A stretch of 64,000 bases of DNA from assembly GCA_963791615.1 (NCBI GenBank), contig CAWBTE010000006.1:1-64000 (forward strand), written 5' to 3'. Below, one piece after another: positions 1-9,010 of the stretch. The stretch's first letter is position 1, and the number at the start of each line of letters is the position of its first letter. A program made the position numbers and the translations under genes. Below the pieces are notes generated by a model. The model did no database searches. It had not been told where the DNA came from and saw only the letters and a list, made by a program, of their open reading frames with translations. The stretch is from CAILZL01 sp963791615. GTDB taxonomy: Bacteria; Pseudomonadota; Gammaproteobacteria; Steroidobacterales; Steroidobacteraceae.

Positions 1-1328
1 CGGTGTGTACCAGCCGGATGACGGACGCATCATCATCGATGGCAAGCCCGTGGTGGTGAAATCACCGCACCATGCGCAGCAGCATGGCATCAGCGTCATT
101 CATCAGGAATCCGTGGTGTTTGACGAGCTGTCAGTCGCTGAAAACATTTTCATCACGGCACGGCCGCGCAAGTTCGGCAAGATCGACTGGGCCACCATGC
201 GCGAGCAATCACAACGCATCCTCGCTCGTCTGGGTTCATCGCTGTCGCCAGACACGCCACTGCGTGAACTGTCGATCGCGCAGAAACATCTGGTGCAGAT
301 TGCACGCGCACTCAGCCACAACGCACGGGTAGTCATCATGGATGAGCCCACTGCAGCACTGTCGCATCACGAAGCGCAGGAACTGTTGCAGATCGTGCGC
401 GACCTGCGCAATGAAGGCCGCGCCGTCCTGTTCATCACCCACAAGTTCGATGAAATCTTCGCGGTAGCTGATCGCTATGCCGTATTCCGTGATGGCGCGG
501 CCATTGAACAAGGCTGGCTGTGCGACACCTCGCTGGATGCCCTGATCAAGCTAATGGTGGGTCGCTCCATCGAGCAGCTGTATCCCAAACAGCCAGCGGT
601 ATTGGGCGAAGAAGTATTGCGCATCGAGAATCTGTCGCGCGCCAGCGAGTTCGCGGATATCAGCTTCAATCTGCGGCGTGGCGAAATCCTTGGCATCTAC
701 GGTCTGGTAGGCGCCGGTCGCAGCGAGCTGATGCAATGTCTGTTCGGTGTAAACCAGGCCGACAGCGGTCAGGTCATTCGTAATGGACACCCGGTTACCG
801 CGCGGCACAGCAGCGAAGCCATTGCCCAGGGCATCGCCTATTCCCGGAAGATCGCCAGCATCAGGGCGCGGTACAGGCGTTCTCGATTGGCAGCAACATC
901 ACCCTGCCCACCTTGAACAACTTCGCCCGCATGAGCTGGTTGAACCCGGATTCCGAAGCCGGCACCGCAACTACATGGGCGCAACGCCTGCAGGTGAAAT
1001 GCGCCAGCATCGAACAGGCCATCAGCGAACTGTCCGGTGGCAATCAGCAGAAAGTGATTCTCGCCAAGTGGCTGCTGGCAGCACCGAAAGTGCTGATTCT
1101 GGATGAACCCACCAAGGGTATTGATGTTGGCTCCAAGTCCGCTGTGCACGCACTGATGAGCGAGCTGGCGCAGCAGGGGCTGTCCATCATCATGGTGTCA
1201 TCGGAACTGCCTGAAGTGCTCGGTATGTCCGACCGGGTGCTGGTCATGCGTCGCGGTCGCATGGCCGGCATGCTGGATCGCGCCAGGCGAATGCCCAATC
1301 CATCCTGCGTCTTGCTACTGCCGCGTGA
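1..1328 (+). CDS. Sugar ABC transporter ATP-binding protein (rhamnose/RhaT-like), 5' partial, two frameshifts
   Basis: Cytoplasmic duplicated ATPase of a CUT2-class sugar importer. The 5' end, including the first Walker A, lies before the window. Domain 1 shows the signature LSIAQ, Walker B VIMDEPTAAL and H-loop FITHKFDE. Domain 2 shows a Walker A-like GLVGAGRSE, the signature LSGGNQQK and Walker B LILDEPTKGID. The frame breaks twice. Near 838-845 one T appears to be lost, since adding one base restores the expected PEDR segment after GIAY. Near 1284-1290 another base is lost, and restoring it gives a normal ending (SILRLATAA) with a TGA at 1326. That stop overlaps the GTG of the permease gene (GTGA), which supports the repaired frame. 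With the two permeases, kinase and DeoR regulator downstream it resembles the rhizobial rhaTPQ-K-R set. The family is clear. Rhamnose as substrate is inferred from the kinase and the nearby GH106 enzyme. Confidence 0.85.
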
Positions 1329-2330
1329 GCGCCGTCATGTCATTACGCAACGCTTTTCTGCGCAACTGGATCAGTCCGCACAACGCCATGCTGGCGCTGC
1401 TGATCCTGTTGATGTTCGCGGGCGTCACCGCGCTCTATCCACAGTTTGCTTCAGGCGAAAATCTGCGCGATGCACTGGATGACACCGCCATCCTGATTTT
1501 GCTGGCGCTGGGCCAGATGCTGGTGATTATCACGCGCGGCATCGATCTGTCAGTGGCCGCCAACGTGGCGCTCACCGGCATGTGTGTGGCATTACTCAAT
1601 CAGGCATATCCCGAGCTGAGCATGGTAGTCATCGTACTGTTGAGCATTGGCATCGGCGCACTGCTGGGTTTCATCAATGGCCTGCTGGTATGGCAGGTGA
1701 ACATTCCGCCGATCGTGGTTACGCTGGGCACAATGGCGATCTATCGTGGCGCCGCCTTCCTGATTTCAGGCGGCAAGTGGGTCACCAGCGGTGACATGTC
1801 AGAAAGTTTTCGAGTATGGTGCGCAGCGCGAATTTCGGTATTTCCAATCTTTCCGCGCTGGCGCTGCTGTGCGCACTGGGCATGTGGTTGTTCCTGACTT
1901 GTTCAACTTCAGGACGTAATCTCTATGCCGCCGGCAACAACCCCAGTGCCGCCACCTACATCGGCGTCAATGTCGGTCGTACGCAATGCCTGGCCTTCAC
2001 GCTGTGCGGCGCCATTGCCGGACTGTGTGGTTATCTCTGGGCAGCGCGCTATGCCGTTGCCTACACCGACACCGCCAATGGTTTTGAACTCACCGTGATT
2101 GCCGCCTGTGTGATCGGTGGCGTATCGATCATCGGTGGCATCGGCAGTGTGCTGGGCTTGTTGCTGGGCTGTCTGTTCTGGGCGTGATCAAGAATGCATT
2201 GCCATTGCTCGGCGTGTCACCGTTCTGGCAGACCGCCATCAGCGGTGTGGTGATTCTCAGCGCCGTAATCGTCAATGCCGCACAGACAACCAGAACGCGA
2301 CAGAAGATTCTTGAGGAACCTGCAAGTTGA
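1325..2330 (+). CDS. Sugar ABC transporter permease (RbsC/RhaP-like), two frameshifts
   Basis: Polytopic inner-membrane permease of the CUT2 family. The N-terminal part carries the characteristic ITRGIDLSVAANVAL segment. The middle contains the PPIVVTLGTMAIYRG loop, and the C-terminal part has GGVSIIGGIGSVLGLL. The GTG start at 1325 overlaps the ATPase stop. The frame is lost near 1807-1810, where a T run is one short; with five T the reading becomes ESFSSMVRS and continues. It is lost again near 2173-2180, where a G run is one short; repair gives LFWGVIKNALPLLG and a stop at 2328-2330. That TGA overlaps the TTG start of the next permease. As read, three fragments would be made, so the gene is either broken or, more likely, carries sequencing indels. 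Pairing with the following permease as a heterodimer is the usual arrangement. Confidence 0.85.
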
Positions 2331-3342
2331 ACAGGTCTATTGCCTCCTCTGACAAGACAGGTGTTGCGCAGCTATCGCGTTGGCAGCGGCTCTGGCGACG
2401 ACTAGGGCGCTGGGAAACCATTCTGGCGCTGGCGCTGCTGGCTGACTGCGTGCTGAACGCCAGCCTGTCCCGTACTTCCTCGACATCAACACACTCTCGG
2501 ATGCCACCTTCAACTTCACTGAGAAGGCGCTGGTGGCGCTGCCCATGGCCTTGCTGATCATTGCCGGTGAAATCGATATTTCCGTTGCCGCCACCATGGC
2601 GTTATCTTCAGTGGTAATGGGACTGGTGGCCGCGGTGTATCCCTCTACGCCGGTGATCGTGATCAGCGGCCTTGTCGTTGGTGCACTGGCTGGCGCCCTC
2701 AACGGTCTTCTGGTGACACGCTTCAAGGTATCGGCCATTGTCGCCACCATCGGCACCATGAGTCTGTTTCGCGGCATTGCCTATGGTGTGCTCGGCGACC
2801 GCGTGCTGAAGAATTACCCGGAAAGTTTTGCCTTCTTCGGTCAGGGCTATGTACTGGGACCGTTGTCATTCGAACTTACCCTGTTTGCCGTCGCTGCACT
2901 GATCTGCGGTCTGTACCTGCATCGCACACTGCATGGCCGGCGCATTCAAGCAATTGGTTTTAATGCCAAGGGCGCGGAAATGTCCGGCGTACGCGTCAAC
3001 CGTTATCGCTTCTGGCTGTTTGTGGCCACGGGTGTTGCGGCCGGCATGGCCTCGGTGCTGCTCACCTCGCGGCTGGGTTCGACACGCCCCTCTATTGCCC
3101 AGGGTATGGAACTGGACATCATCAGCATGGTGATTCTGGGCGGCGTGGCCGTGACCGGCGGACGCGGCACGATTGTAGGTGTCGTGCTCGCAGCGATCCT
3201 GATGGGTTTTGTGACATTCGGCCTCGGACTGATCAACATTCCAGGCATCGTCATGTCGCTGCTCATGGGTCTGTTACTGATTTTGGTGGTGGGCATACCC
3301 ATCCTGAGCAAGCGTATTACACAACGCCGGCGCAGGTCATAA
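2327..3342 (+). CDS. Sugar ABC transporter permease (RbsC/RhaQ-like), one frameshift
   Basis: Second membrane subunit of the importer. It has the CUT2 hallmark IAGEIDISVAATMAL, then SAIVATIGTMSLFRG and GGVAVTGGRGTIVGVV near the C-terminus, with about eight to ten hydrophobic segments. Translation probably starts at TTG 2327, overlapping the previous stop (TTGA), because the segment WETILALALLA that precedes the first membrane helix is in that frame. The frame breaks near 2468-2474, where a run of three C would need four; repair gives SPYFLDINTLSDATFNF and joins the long downstream frame. The remaining 270 codons are intact. The organisation indicates translational coupling along the transport operon. 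Confidence 0.87.
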
Positions 3343-3376
3343 TTCCGGATCAGCCGCTGAGGCCACAGGCAAACAC

Positions 3377-4801
3377 GTGTCACTCGATATTGTCGCCATC
3401 CTCGATATTGGCAAGACCCACACCAGGCTGCTGCTGGTGGATGCGCATCAGGGCGTGACGCTGCAGCAATTCGAACGCGCCTCGGCAAGCATTGACGGCC
3501 AGCTGGATCTGCACGGTATTGAAAGCTGGTTGCAACAGACGCTTGGCAGCAACTCGCTGCGCCAACAAGTGTCGGCCATCGTGCCGATTGCACATGGCGC
3601 GGCGGCCGTGTTGCTGGATGAATCCGGCAAGATTCTCGCTGCCATGGATTACGAAAACGCTGTATTCGAACAGGTTGCGGATGACTACCGCGTCGGGCGC
3701 GATGATTTTTCGGTGACTTTCTCGCCATTCCTGCCGTTGGGTCTGAACCTCGGCCGACAACTGTTCTGGCTGCAGCAACATCAACCTGAGCTGATGAACC
3801 GATGCCGGCACATCCTCACTTATCCGCAGTACTGGTCGTGGCGCCTGAGTGGCGTGATGAGCAGCGAGCGAACTTCATTGGGGTGTCACACGGATCTGTG
3901 GCTGCCGCTGGCGGATACCTTTTCACCCATGGCAGTAAGGCATGGCTGGGCCGATAAATTCGCGCCGGTGCGCAAGGCCAGTGAGGTACTGGGCAGCATT
4001 AGCGCGGTATGGGCAACCCGCTGCGACCTGCCAGTCAATTGCAAGGTCATCTGCGGCATTCATGATTCCAATGCATCCTATCTTGCGCATGTATTGACTC
4101 AACCCGAAACAAAACCCTTCGTCGCGGTCTCCAGCGGCACCTGGACAGTCATCATGGCACGCGGCACTGCGCTGCAACGCCTGCACGAGCAAAGCGACAT
4201 GCTGGCCAATGTGGATGCGTTCGGTCAACCGGTAGCTACGGCCCGGTTTGCCGGTGGCCGTGAATATCAGGCGATTGCCGATCGCGGCAACACCTCTGCC
4301 GCACCTACTGAGGCCGATCTGCACACGCTGCTGCAACACAATGTGATGGCGCTGCCCTGCTTCTGCGACGCTGGGGGGCCATTTGCCGGACAGAAAGGCA
4401 GTTTGATTGACGCGGATAATTTGAATCCGCAACAGCGCAAAGCGCTGGCATCTCTGTATGTGGCGCTCATGACGGATCTGCTGCTGGATGAGCTGGGCGC
4501 ACAGGGCGATATCCTGGTGGATGGCCCACTGACACACAATCAACTGTATGCAGGCGTTCTGGCGACGCTGCGCCCGCAGCAAGCAGTGCGCCTGACCGAT
4601 CATCGCCTAGGCTCCATACAGGCTGCGTTGTATCTGGCTGGAAAGACCGGGCCTGTGGTACCCAGTGCGCCCGTCGCCCAGTCACTGGCGGCCGAAAACG
4701 AACTGCATGTCTACTGCGCACGCTGGCGGCAACGGCTGCATCACATGCCGCAAACCAGTCCACAGGGTAAGATGCAGCCGTATTTATCCCCCACAGGTTG
4801 A
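3377..4801 (+). CDS. FGGY-family carbohydrate kinase (rhamnulokinase/RhaK-like)
   Basis: Cytosolic ATP-dependent sugar kinase of 474 residues, the normal FGGY length. The N-terminal phosphate-1 motif reads LDIGKTHTRLLL. The central domain has CGIHDSNAS and the adenosine-site SSGTW motif, and the C-terminal part has the glycine-rich DGPLTHNQLY region. GTG at 3377 is the first plausible start and sits 34 nt after the permease stop. Unlike the transporter genes before it, the frame is uninterrupted. The gene ends by overlapping TTG/ATG start candidates of the DeoR gene. Close coupling to a CUT2 importer matches the rhizobial RhaK system, in which the kinase is needed for rhamnose transport as well as phosphorylation. 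The exact sugar (rhamnulose, fuculose, xylulose or another) cannot be fixed from motifs alone. Confidence 0.8.
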   Translation: MSLDIVAILDIGKTHTRLLLVDAHQGVTLQQFERASASIDGQLDLHGIESWLQQTLGSNSLRQQVSAIVPIAHGAAAVLLDESGKILAAMDYENAVFEQVADDYRVGRDDFSVTFSPFLPLGLNLGRQLFWLQQHQPELMNRCRHILTYPQYWSWRLSGVMSSERTSLGCHTDLWLPLADTFSPMAVRHGWADKFAPVRKASEVLGSISAVWATRCDLPVNCKVICGIHDSNASYLAHVLTQPETKPFVAVSSGTWTVIMARGTALQRLHEQSDMLANVDAFGQPVATARFAGGREYQAIADRGNTSAAPTEADLHTLLQHNVMALPCFCDAGGPFAGQKGSLIDADNLNPQQRKALASLYVALMTDLLLDELGAQGDILVDGPLTHNQLYAGVLATLRPQQAVRLTDHRLGSIQAALYLAGKTGPVVPSAPVAQSLAAENELHVYCARWRQRLHHMPQTSPQGKMQPYLSPTG

Positions 4802-4806
4802 ACACC

Positions 4807-5610
4807 ATGCTCGAACGCGAACGTCATCGCATGATTCTGAAGTTGTTGGGTGAACGCTCCATCATCAGCGTCACCGAACTGGTTGAATTGCTGGGCGCCT
4901 CCGAGGCCAGCATTCGACGCGACATCAATGCCCTGGGGGAACGGGGCGAAATCAAACGCGTGCGCGGCGGCGCAGAGTCGCTCAACCCTCGTTTCGAGGC
5001 GCACTTGGCGGGTGTGCCCTTTGCGTTGAATCAGCAGGTGTCTGGCGCACAGAAACGCGCCATCGCCCGCGAGGCCACTAAACTCATCGCCCCCACCGAC
5101 AGCATCATTGTCGCCGGCGGCACCACCACTCATGCGTTGATCGAATTTCTAGCCGCGTACGAAATCGACATTCTCACCAACTCATTCAATATCGCCGCAC
5201 AACTGCTGGCAAGCAGCCGCTGCCGCATCACCCTGCCGGGTGGCACCATCTTTCGCGAGCAAAGCCTGGTGCTCAGCCCGTTTGTCGACAACACCATCAA
5301 AAATTTCCGCGCCACCAAGATGTTCACCGGCTGTCACGGCATCAATCGCTTCGGCATCATGCAGCTGGATCCGCTGATTGTGCACTCTGAAACCGAGCTG
5401 CTGGAGCGCGCTGAACAGATCATCGTGCTGGCCGACAGCCGCAAACTGCGCCAGCAGTCCGCAATGATTGTCGCGCCGCTAACGCGCGTCCACACTTTGA
5501 TTACCGATAGCGATGCTCATGCTCAGGATCTGGAGCCGCTACGCGCCGCCGGTGTGAATATCATCATCGCCGTCGCAGACGAGCAAGATCGGATGCGGGA
5601 AGCAAGTTGA
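4807..5610 (+). CDS. DeoR-family transcriptional regulator of the sugar operon
   Basis: Repressor-type regulator of about 267 residues. The N-terminal winged helix-turn-helix (residues about 5-58) includes SVTELVELLGASEASIRRD and the family-typical IKRVRGGA wing. The C-terminal DeoRC sugar-phosphate sensing domain contains VAGGTTTHALIEFL and ILTNSFNIAAQLL. ATG 4807 is preferred over the in-frame TTG 4798 because the alignment-typical LERERH start follows it. It is the last gene of the transport-kinase operon and sits in the same place as rhaR-type regulators. It probably senses the phosphorylated sugar made by the kinase and represses the operon. The promoter and operator would lie upstream of the window. 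Confidence 0.88.
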   Translation: MLERERHRMILKLLGERSIISVTELVELLGASEASIRRDINALGERGEIKRVRGGAESLNPRFEAHLAGVPFALNQQVSGAQKRAIAREATKLIAPTDSIIVAGGTTTHALIEFLAAYEIDILTNSFNIAAQLLASSRCRITLPGGTIFREQSLVLSPFVDNTIKNFRATKMFTGCHGINRFGIMQLDPLIVHSETELLERAEQIIVLADSRKLRQQSAMIVAPLTRVHTLITDSDAHAQDLEPLRAAGVNIIIAVADEQDRMREAS

Positions 5611-6323
5611 ACATAGCCTGCGCGATTTAGGTCAGTGGGCCACTGAAACTGTTACCCCGTCGCAGGCAGAGAAGGCGACGCTTCCATTCCCGCATCAGTG
5701 ATCCCCCCGGACCACCTCCCTGGCCTCAATCCATTCGCACCATGATTCACGTCATCAAGGGGGTGTCTGGAGCCGATAACGATGCCACACGCACCAAAGT
5801 GTCCACCAACCATCCCGGTTTTCGTCCGATCTCCAAGTCAGCAGGTCCATGCAGGGCCTTAAGAATAATTTCAGTCAATTTCGGTCGAATGCGTATGTAT
5901 AACCGTCGTTTTGGTTTCACAGAAAGGTGATTATTGCCATGGCAGGCGCTTGGTCTGGCGCATAGTTCCGGGGTCTTATAATAATAAAATATTAATATAA
6001 AACAATAATTTATACTTTTTTTGATCGCCCGCCCGCTGAAGCAAAAAAACGCACCATGACAGCTCCCAGACCATAGTGACGTTATTTGATTATATTGTAG
6101 TTGATTTTGATCGTTTGTGCGGGTTATGCTCCATCAAGAGGACATTGGCCTGACGATCAGTCGGCATCCGGGGCGAGGTATTTCGCAGCGCGGGTCGAGT
6201 TGGTTTTCTTGCCGCGCGATGGCATGGCAGCAGCGATCGCCGAAGCGCCTCGAGTTTCGAGCATGTGGACTAAGCATCAGCGAACCATAAATCGCAATTT
6301 ACACATATAAATTTGGGGGATAA
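5611..6323. other. Intergenic region between the sugar operon and TonB receptor, with an AT-rich islet
   Basis: No convincing gene is seen in these 713 bases. Short open frames at 5742-5930 and 6101-6310 lack homology that I recognise. A small hairpin (CAGTG-GGC-CACTG) lies at 5633-5645, shortly after the DeoR stop, without a T tract. Around 5975-6025 the sequence becomes very AT-rich, unlike its surroundings, and contains a TATAAT at 5977-5982, though no well-placed -35 box. A short minus-strand frame near 6222-6157 could be the leftover start of a lost gene, but it is too short to support. The last bases (6313-6320) hold a strong GGGGG ribosome site for the receptor. The region probably carries the receptor promoter. 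Confidence 0.5.
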
Positions 6324-8939
6324 ATGAGCAGATTCTTTTCGTACACCATGCCACTGCTTTCAGTGACCGCAGCGGCCTCACTTTCGGCGTTGGCGGTTAC
6401 TGGCGATGCGCGGGCGCAAGGAGCGAGCCAGGCGGCCGAACTGGAAGAAGTCGTTGTGACCGGCACCAGCATTCGCGGCATCGCCCCCACTGGTGCCAGC
6501 GTCATCGGAGTTGATCGGGAGCAGATTGAAGCAACTGCACCCCGAACCACGGCCGATCTGCTGGCTACGATTCCGCAGATTGCCCAATTCAATACCGTGC
6601 CAACGGGAAGTTCGACATTCGCAGGTGTGGTCGCGGCGGTCAGCCTGCGCCCGAGTCTGCCGACCGGAACCACCCTGATCCTCGTTGACGGACACAGGAT
6701 GGTTCTTTCAGGCACCACCGCCGGACGTTCGGATGTATCGGCAATCCCCACGGCGGCCATCGCCAGGGTTGAGGTCATAGCTGACGGTGCTTCGGCCATC
6801 TATGGTTCGGACGCGGTCGGTGGCGTGATCAATTTCATCACCCGTCGTGACTTTGAGGGCGCCGAAACCAGCGCTCGCTACGGCTCGGGTGACAGCTATA
6901 ACTCCTATGATTTCAGCCAGGCACTTGGCGGGAACTGGTCCAGCGGCTCGTACATGCTGGCCGGCCAGTACCAGGGTCATTCGGACCTGAAGACCACCGA
7001 CCGCGACTACTGGAGCGACGTGGGAACGACAAGTCCGGGTTTGAATACATCCTGCCCGGTGGCCAGCGTCGGCGCATCCAATCCCCGTTGCGATCAATCG
7101 CGGATTGGCGGCAATCTGCAGCCCGTTGAAAAACGCTTGTCGCTGTTCGGCAGCGTCCAGCAATCCTTTTCCGACACGGTTAATGGCTGGGCTGACATTA
7201 CCTATTCCCGTACACACCGCACCGCTGGAGACGTGCAACCCGCATTGCCATCGACACCATTTGCCGCTGGCAATCCGTTCAATACTTCCGGGGTGAATCA
7301 GACGGTTTTTTATCGGCCGGTATTTGAATTTGGTAGCGAACTGGCTAGAGACGTGAAGCTGGATTTGACGCAGCTCAATAGCGGCGTGGACTTCAAACTG
7401 TCAGGCGATTGGGCAGGAAAAGTGTTTGCCGCGTATGGCAAGTCATCCAGTCGCTCCGTATCGGCGGGGACGAACAATGTCGCGTATACCCGGGCAATGG
7501 CGGCGACGACCGCAGCGACTGCTTTTGATCCTTTCAACCACAGAACTTCAGCCGCAGTGCTCGCGCAGATACTCGACGGCACTGACATTACGAAAGTCGA
7601 TCAGGATCTTGCTCAAGTGGGCACCAAGTTTGATGGCCCTGTGTTCACGTTACCGTCGGGCGAGGTGCGGGCAGCGGCCGGCGCTGAGTGGCGCAGGGAA
7701 ACGCAGGCCGGCTTACGCCGCGTCGGTTCGCCGAACAGTCTGCTGACAACGGGTACGGGCTATCTGAGCCTGGGCACTGCTGATCTGAGTCGCAATGTCG
7801 GATCGTTGTTCGGGGAAGTGTTCATACCTGTCGTCGGCGAGTCGAGCCAGGTTCCGCTGGTAAAGAGCCTGTCGCTGAATCTGGCCGGTCGCTATGACGA
7901 TTACAGCGATGTAGGGGGGACCACCAATCCGAAAATCGGTATCGAATGGCGACTGATCAACTCATTGCGCCTGTTCGGCAGCTGGAGTACGGCCTTCCAG
8001 GCGCCGGAACTGGGCAACCAGTCGGCTGGCGCGGTCGATACTCGTGTTCAGCCGCAATTCAATGGCGGGCCATTGGCGCCGCCAGCCGCCGCCTATCCGC
8101 CCTATGCCGGGACCAGCGGCCTGGTGATCGCGGGCGGTGGCCGCGACGTGAAGCCACAGACATCGACCAGCTACGCTTTTGGATTCGAAATTCAGCCGAC
8201 CGCTTGGGAGGGATTCAGAGCGAGCGCCAGCTACTACCATATCGATTTCGAGGACTTTATTACCGTTCCGGGACCCGGCTTGGGACTCTGGACCATTCCC
8301 GGCGTCACTTCCAAGTTCACCATCCTCGCACCGGTGGTAAATGGAGTCGTCCAGCCGTTCACGGCCGCCTCGCCTCAGGTTACCCAGTTCACCAACGCAC
8401 TGCCCATCGACGGCGCGATCCTGCCGACGCAGATCTCGTGGATTGCCCTCCTGCAGCGGGCCAATCTCGGACGAAAAGTGCAAAGCGGTATCGATTTCGA
8501 TCTCTCGCAGCGGATGGTCTTCGGCAGTCACGCGCTGACCGCCCGGTTTGCCGGCACCATTATCAGAAAAGACCTGTCCGCCGGCGCACCCGGCACCGTG
8601 TTGACCGACATACTGCCGACTGACAATGCCTACCGCTCCGTCACCTCGCTCGATTATGAGAATGGGGGCTTCAGCACTGGCGCAACCTTCAGTCATCTCT
8701 CGGACCGTTACTCAACCGTGGCGCGCACGGTGCTTATTCGCCCCTTTGAAGTATTCAACGTTCGCGCTGCTTACAACTTCGGCGACTCCGGAAAGCTTCA
8801 GGGCCTGCAGATATCGTTGAATGTCGAGAACCTGCTCGACAAGGCGCCGCCGGTGCAACTGGATGCGGTGGGTGGACATGCCGCAGGCTTGAATATGCTG
8901 GGCCGGGTGGTGTCAGTGGGACTCAGGAAATCCTGGTAG
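6324..8939 (+). CDS. TonB-dependent outer-membrane receptor
   Basis: Outer-membrane active transporter of 871 residues. A signal peptide (about residues 1-31, ending DARAQ) is followed by a TonB-box-like LEEVVVTGT. A plug domain comes next, with LVDGHRM, VEVIADGASAIYGSDAVGG and GVINFITRR. The long beta-barrel ends in the aromatic C-terminal residue typical of outer-membrane proteins (RKSW). The start is preceded by GGGGG at a good distance. Its position directly before a GH106-type enzyme and secreted accessory proteins suggests import of a glycoside or its fragments rather than iron. No SusD-like partner is present, which is usual in Proteobacteria. The ligand is unknown. Confidence 0.92.
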   Translation: MSRFFSYTMPLLSVTAAASLSALAVTGDARAQGASQAAELEEVVVTGTSIRGIAPTGASVIGVDREQIEATAPRTTADLLATIPQIAQFNTVPTGSSTFAGVVAAVSLRPSLPTGTTLILVDGHRMVLSGTTAGRSDVSAIPTAAIARVEVIADGASAIYGSDAVGGVINFITRRDFEGAETSARYGSGDSYNSYDFSQALGGNWSSGSYMLAGQYQGHSDLKTTDRDYWSDVGTTSPGLNTSCPVASVGASNPRCDQSRIGGNLQPVEKRLSLFGSVQQSFSDTVNGWADITYSRTHRTAGDVQPALPSTPFAAGNPFNTSGVNQTVFYRPVFEFGSELARDVKLDLTQLNSGVDFKLSGDWAGKVFAAYGKSSSRSVSAGTNNVAYTRAMAATTAATAFDPFNHRTSAAVLAQILDGTDITKVDQDLAQVGTKFDGPVFTLPSGEVRAAAGAEWRRETQAGLRRVGSPNSLLTTGTGYLSLGTADLSRNVGSLFGEVFIPVVGESSQVPLVKSLSLNLAGRYDDYSDVGGTTNPKIGIEWRLINSLRLFGSWSTAFQAPELGNQSAGAVDTRVQPQFNGGPLAPPAAAYPPYAGTSGLVIAGGGRDVKPQTSTSYAFGFEIQPTAWEGFRASASYYHIDFEDFITVPGPGLGLWTIPGVTSKFTILAPVVNGVVQPFTAASPQVTQFTNALPIDGAILPTQISWIALLQRANLGRKVQSGIDFDLSQRMVFGSHALTARFAGTIIRKDLSAGAPGTVLTDILPTDNAYRSVTSLDYENGGFSTGATFSHLSDRYSTVARTVLIRPFEVFNVRAAYNFGDSGKLQGLQISLNVENLLDKAPPVQLDAVGGHAAGLNMLGRVVSVGLRKSW

Positions 8940-8957
8940 ACGCAGGGCAAACCGTGT

Positions 8958-8984
8958 GGGTGCCGGCTGAGCTGTCCGGCACCC
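8958..8984 (+). terminator. Perfect 9-bp hairpin between the receptor gene and GH106 gene
   Basis: GGGTGCCGG at 8958-8966 and CCGGCACCC at 8976-8984 pair perfectly around a 9-nt loop, 18 nt after the receptor stop. No T tract follows, so this may be a weak or Rho-assisted terminator, or a stem that protects the receptor mRNA and lowers downstream expression. It ends shortly before the ribosome site of the GH106 gene. Confidence 0.5.
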
Positions 8985-9010
8985 AATGAATGCTGATCAC
9001 CGGGGGGTAC

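Noticed and set aside
5742..6310. Two short open frames (5742-5930 and 6101-6310) in the gap before the first TonB receptor
   Set aside because: They lack ribosome sites and recognisable protein features, and composition is not clearly coding.
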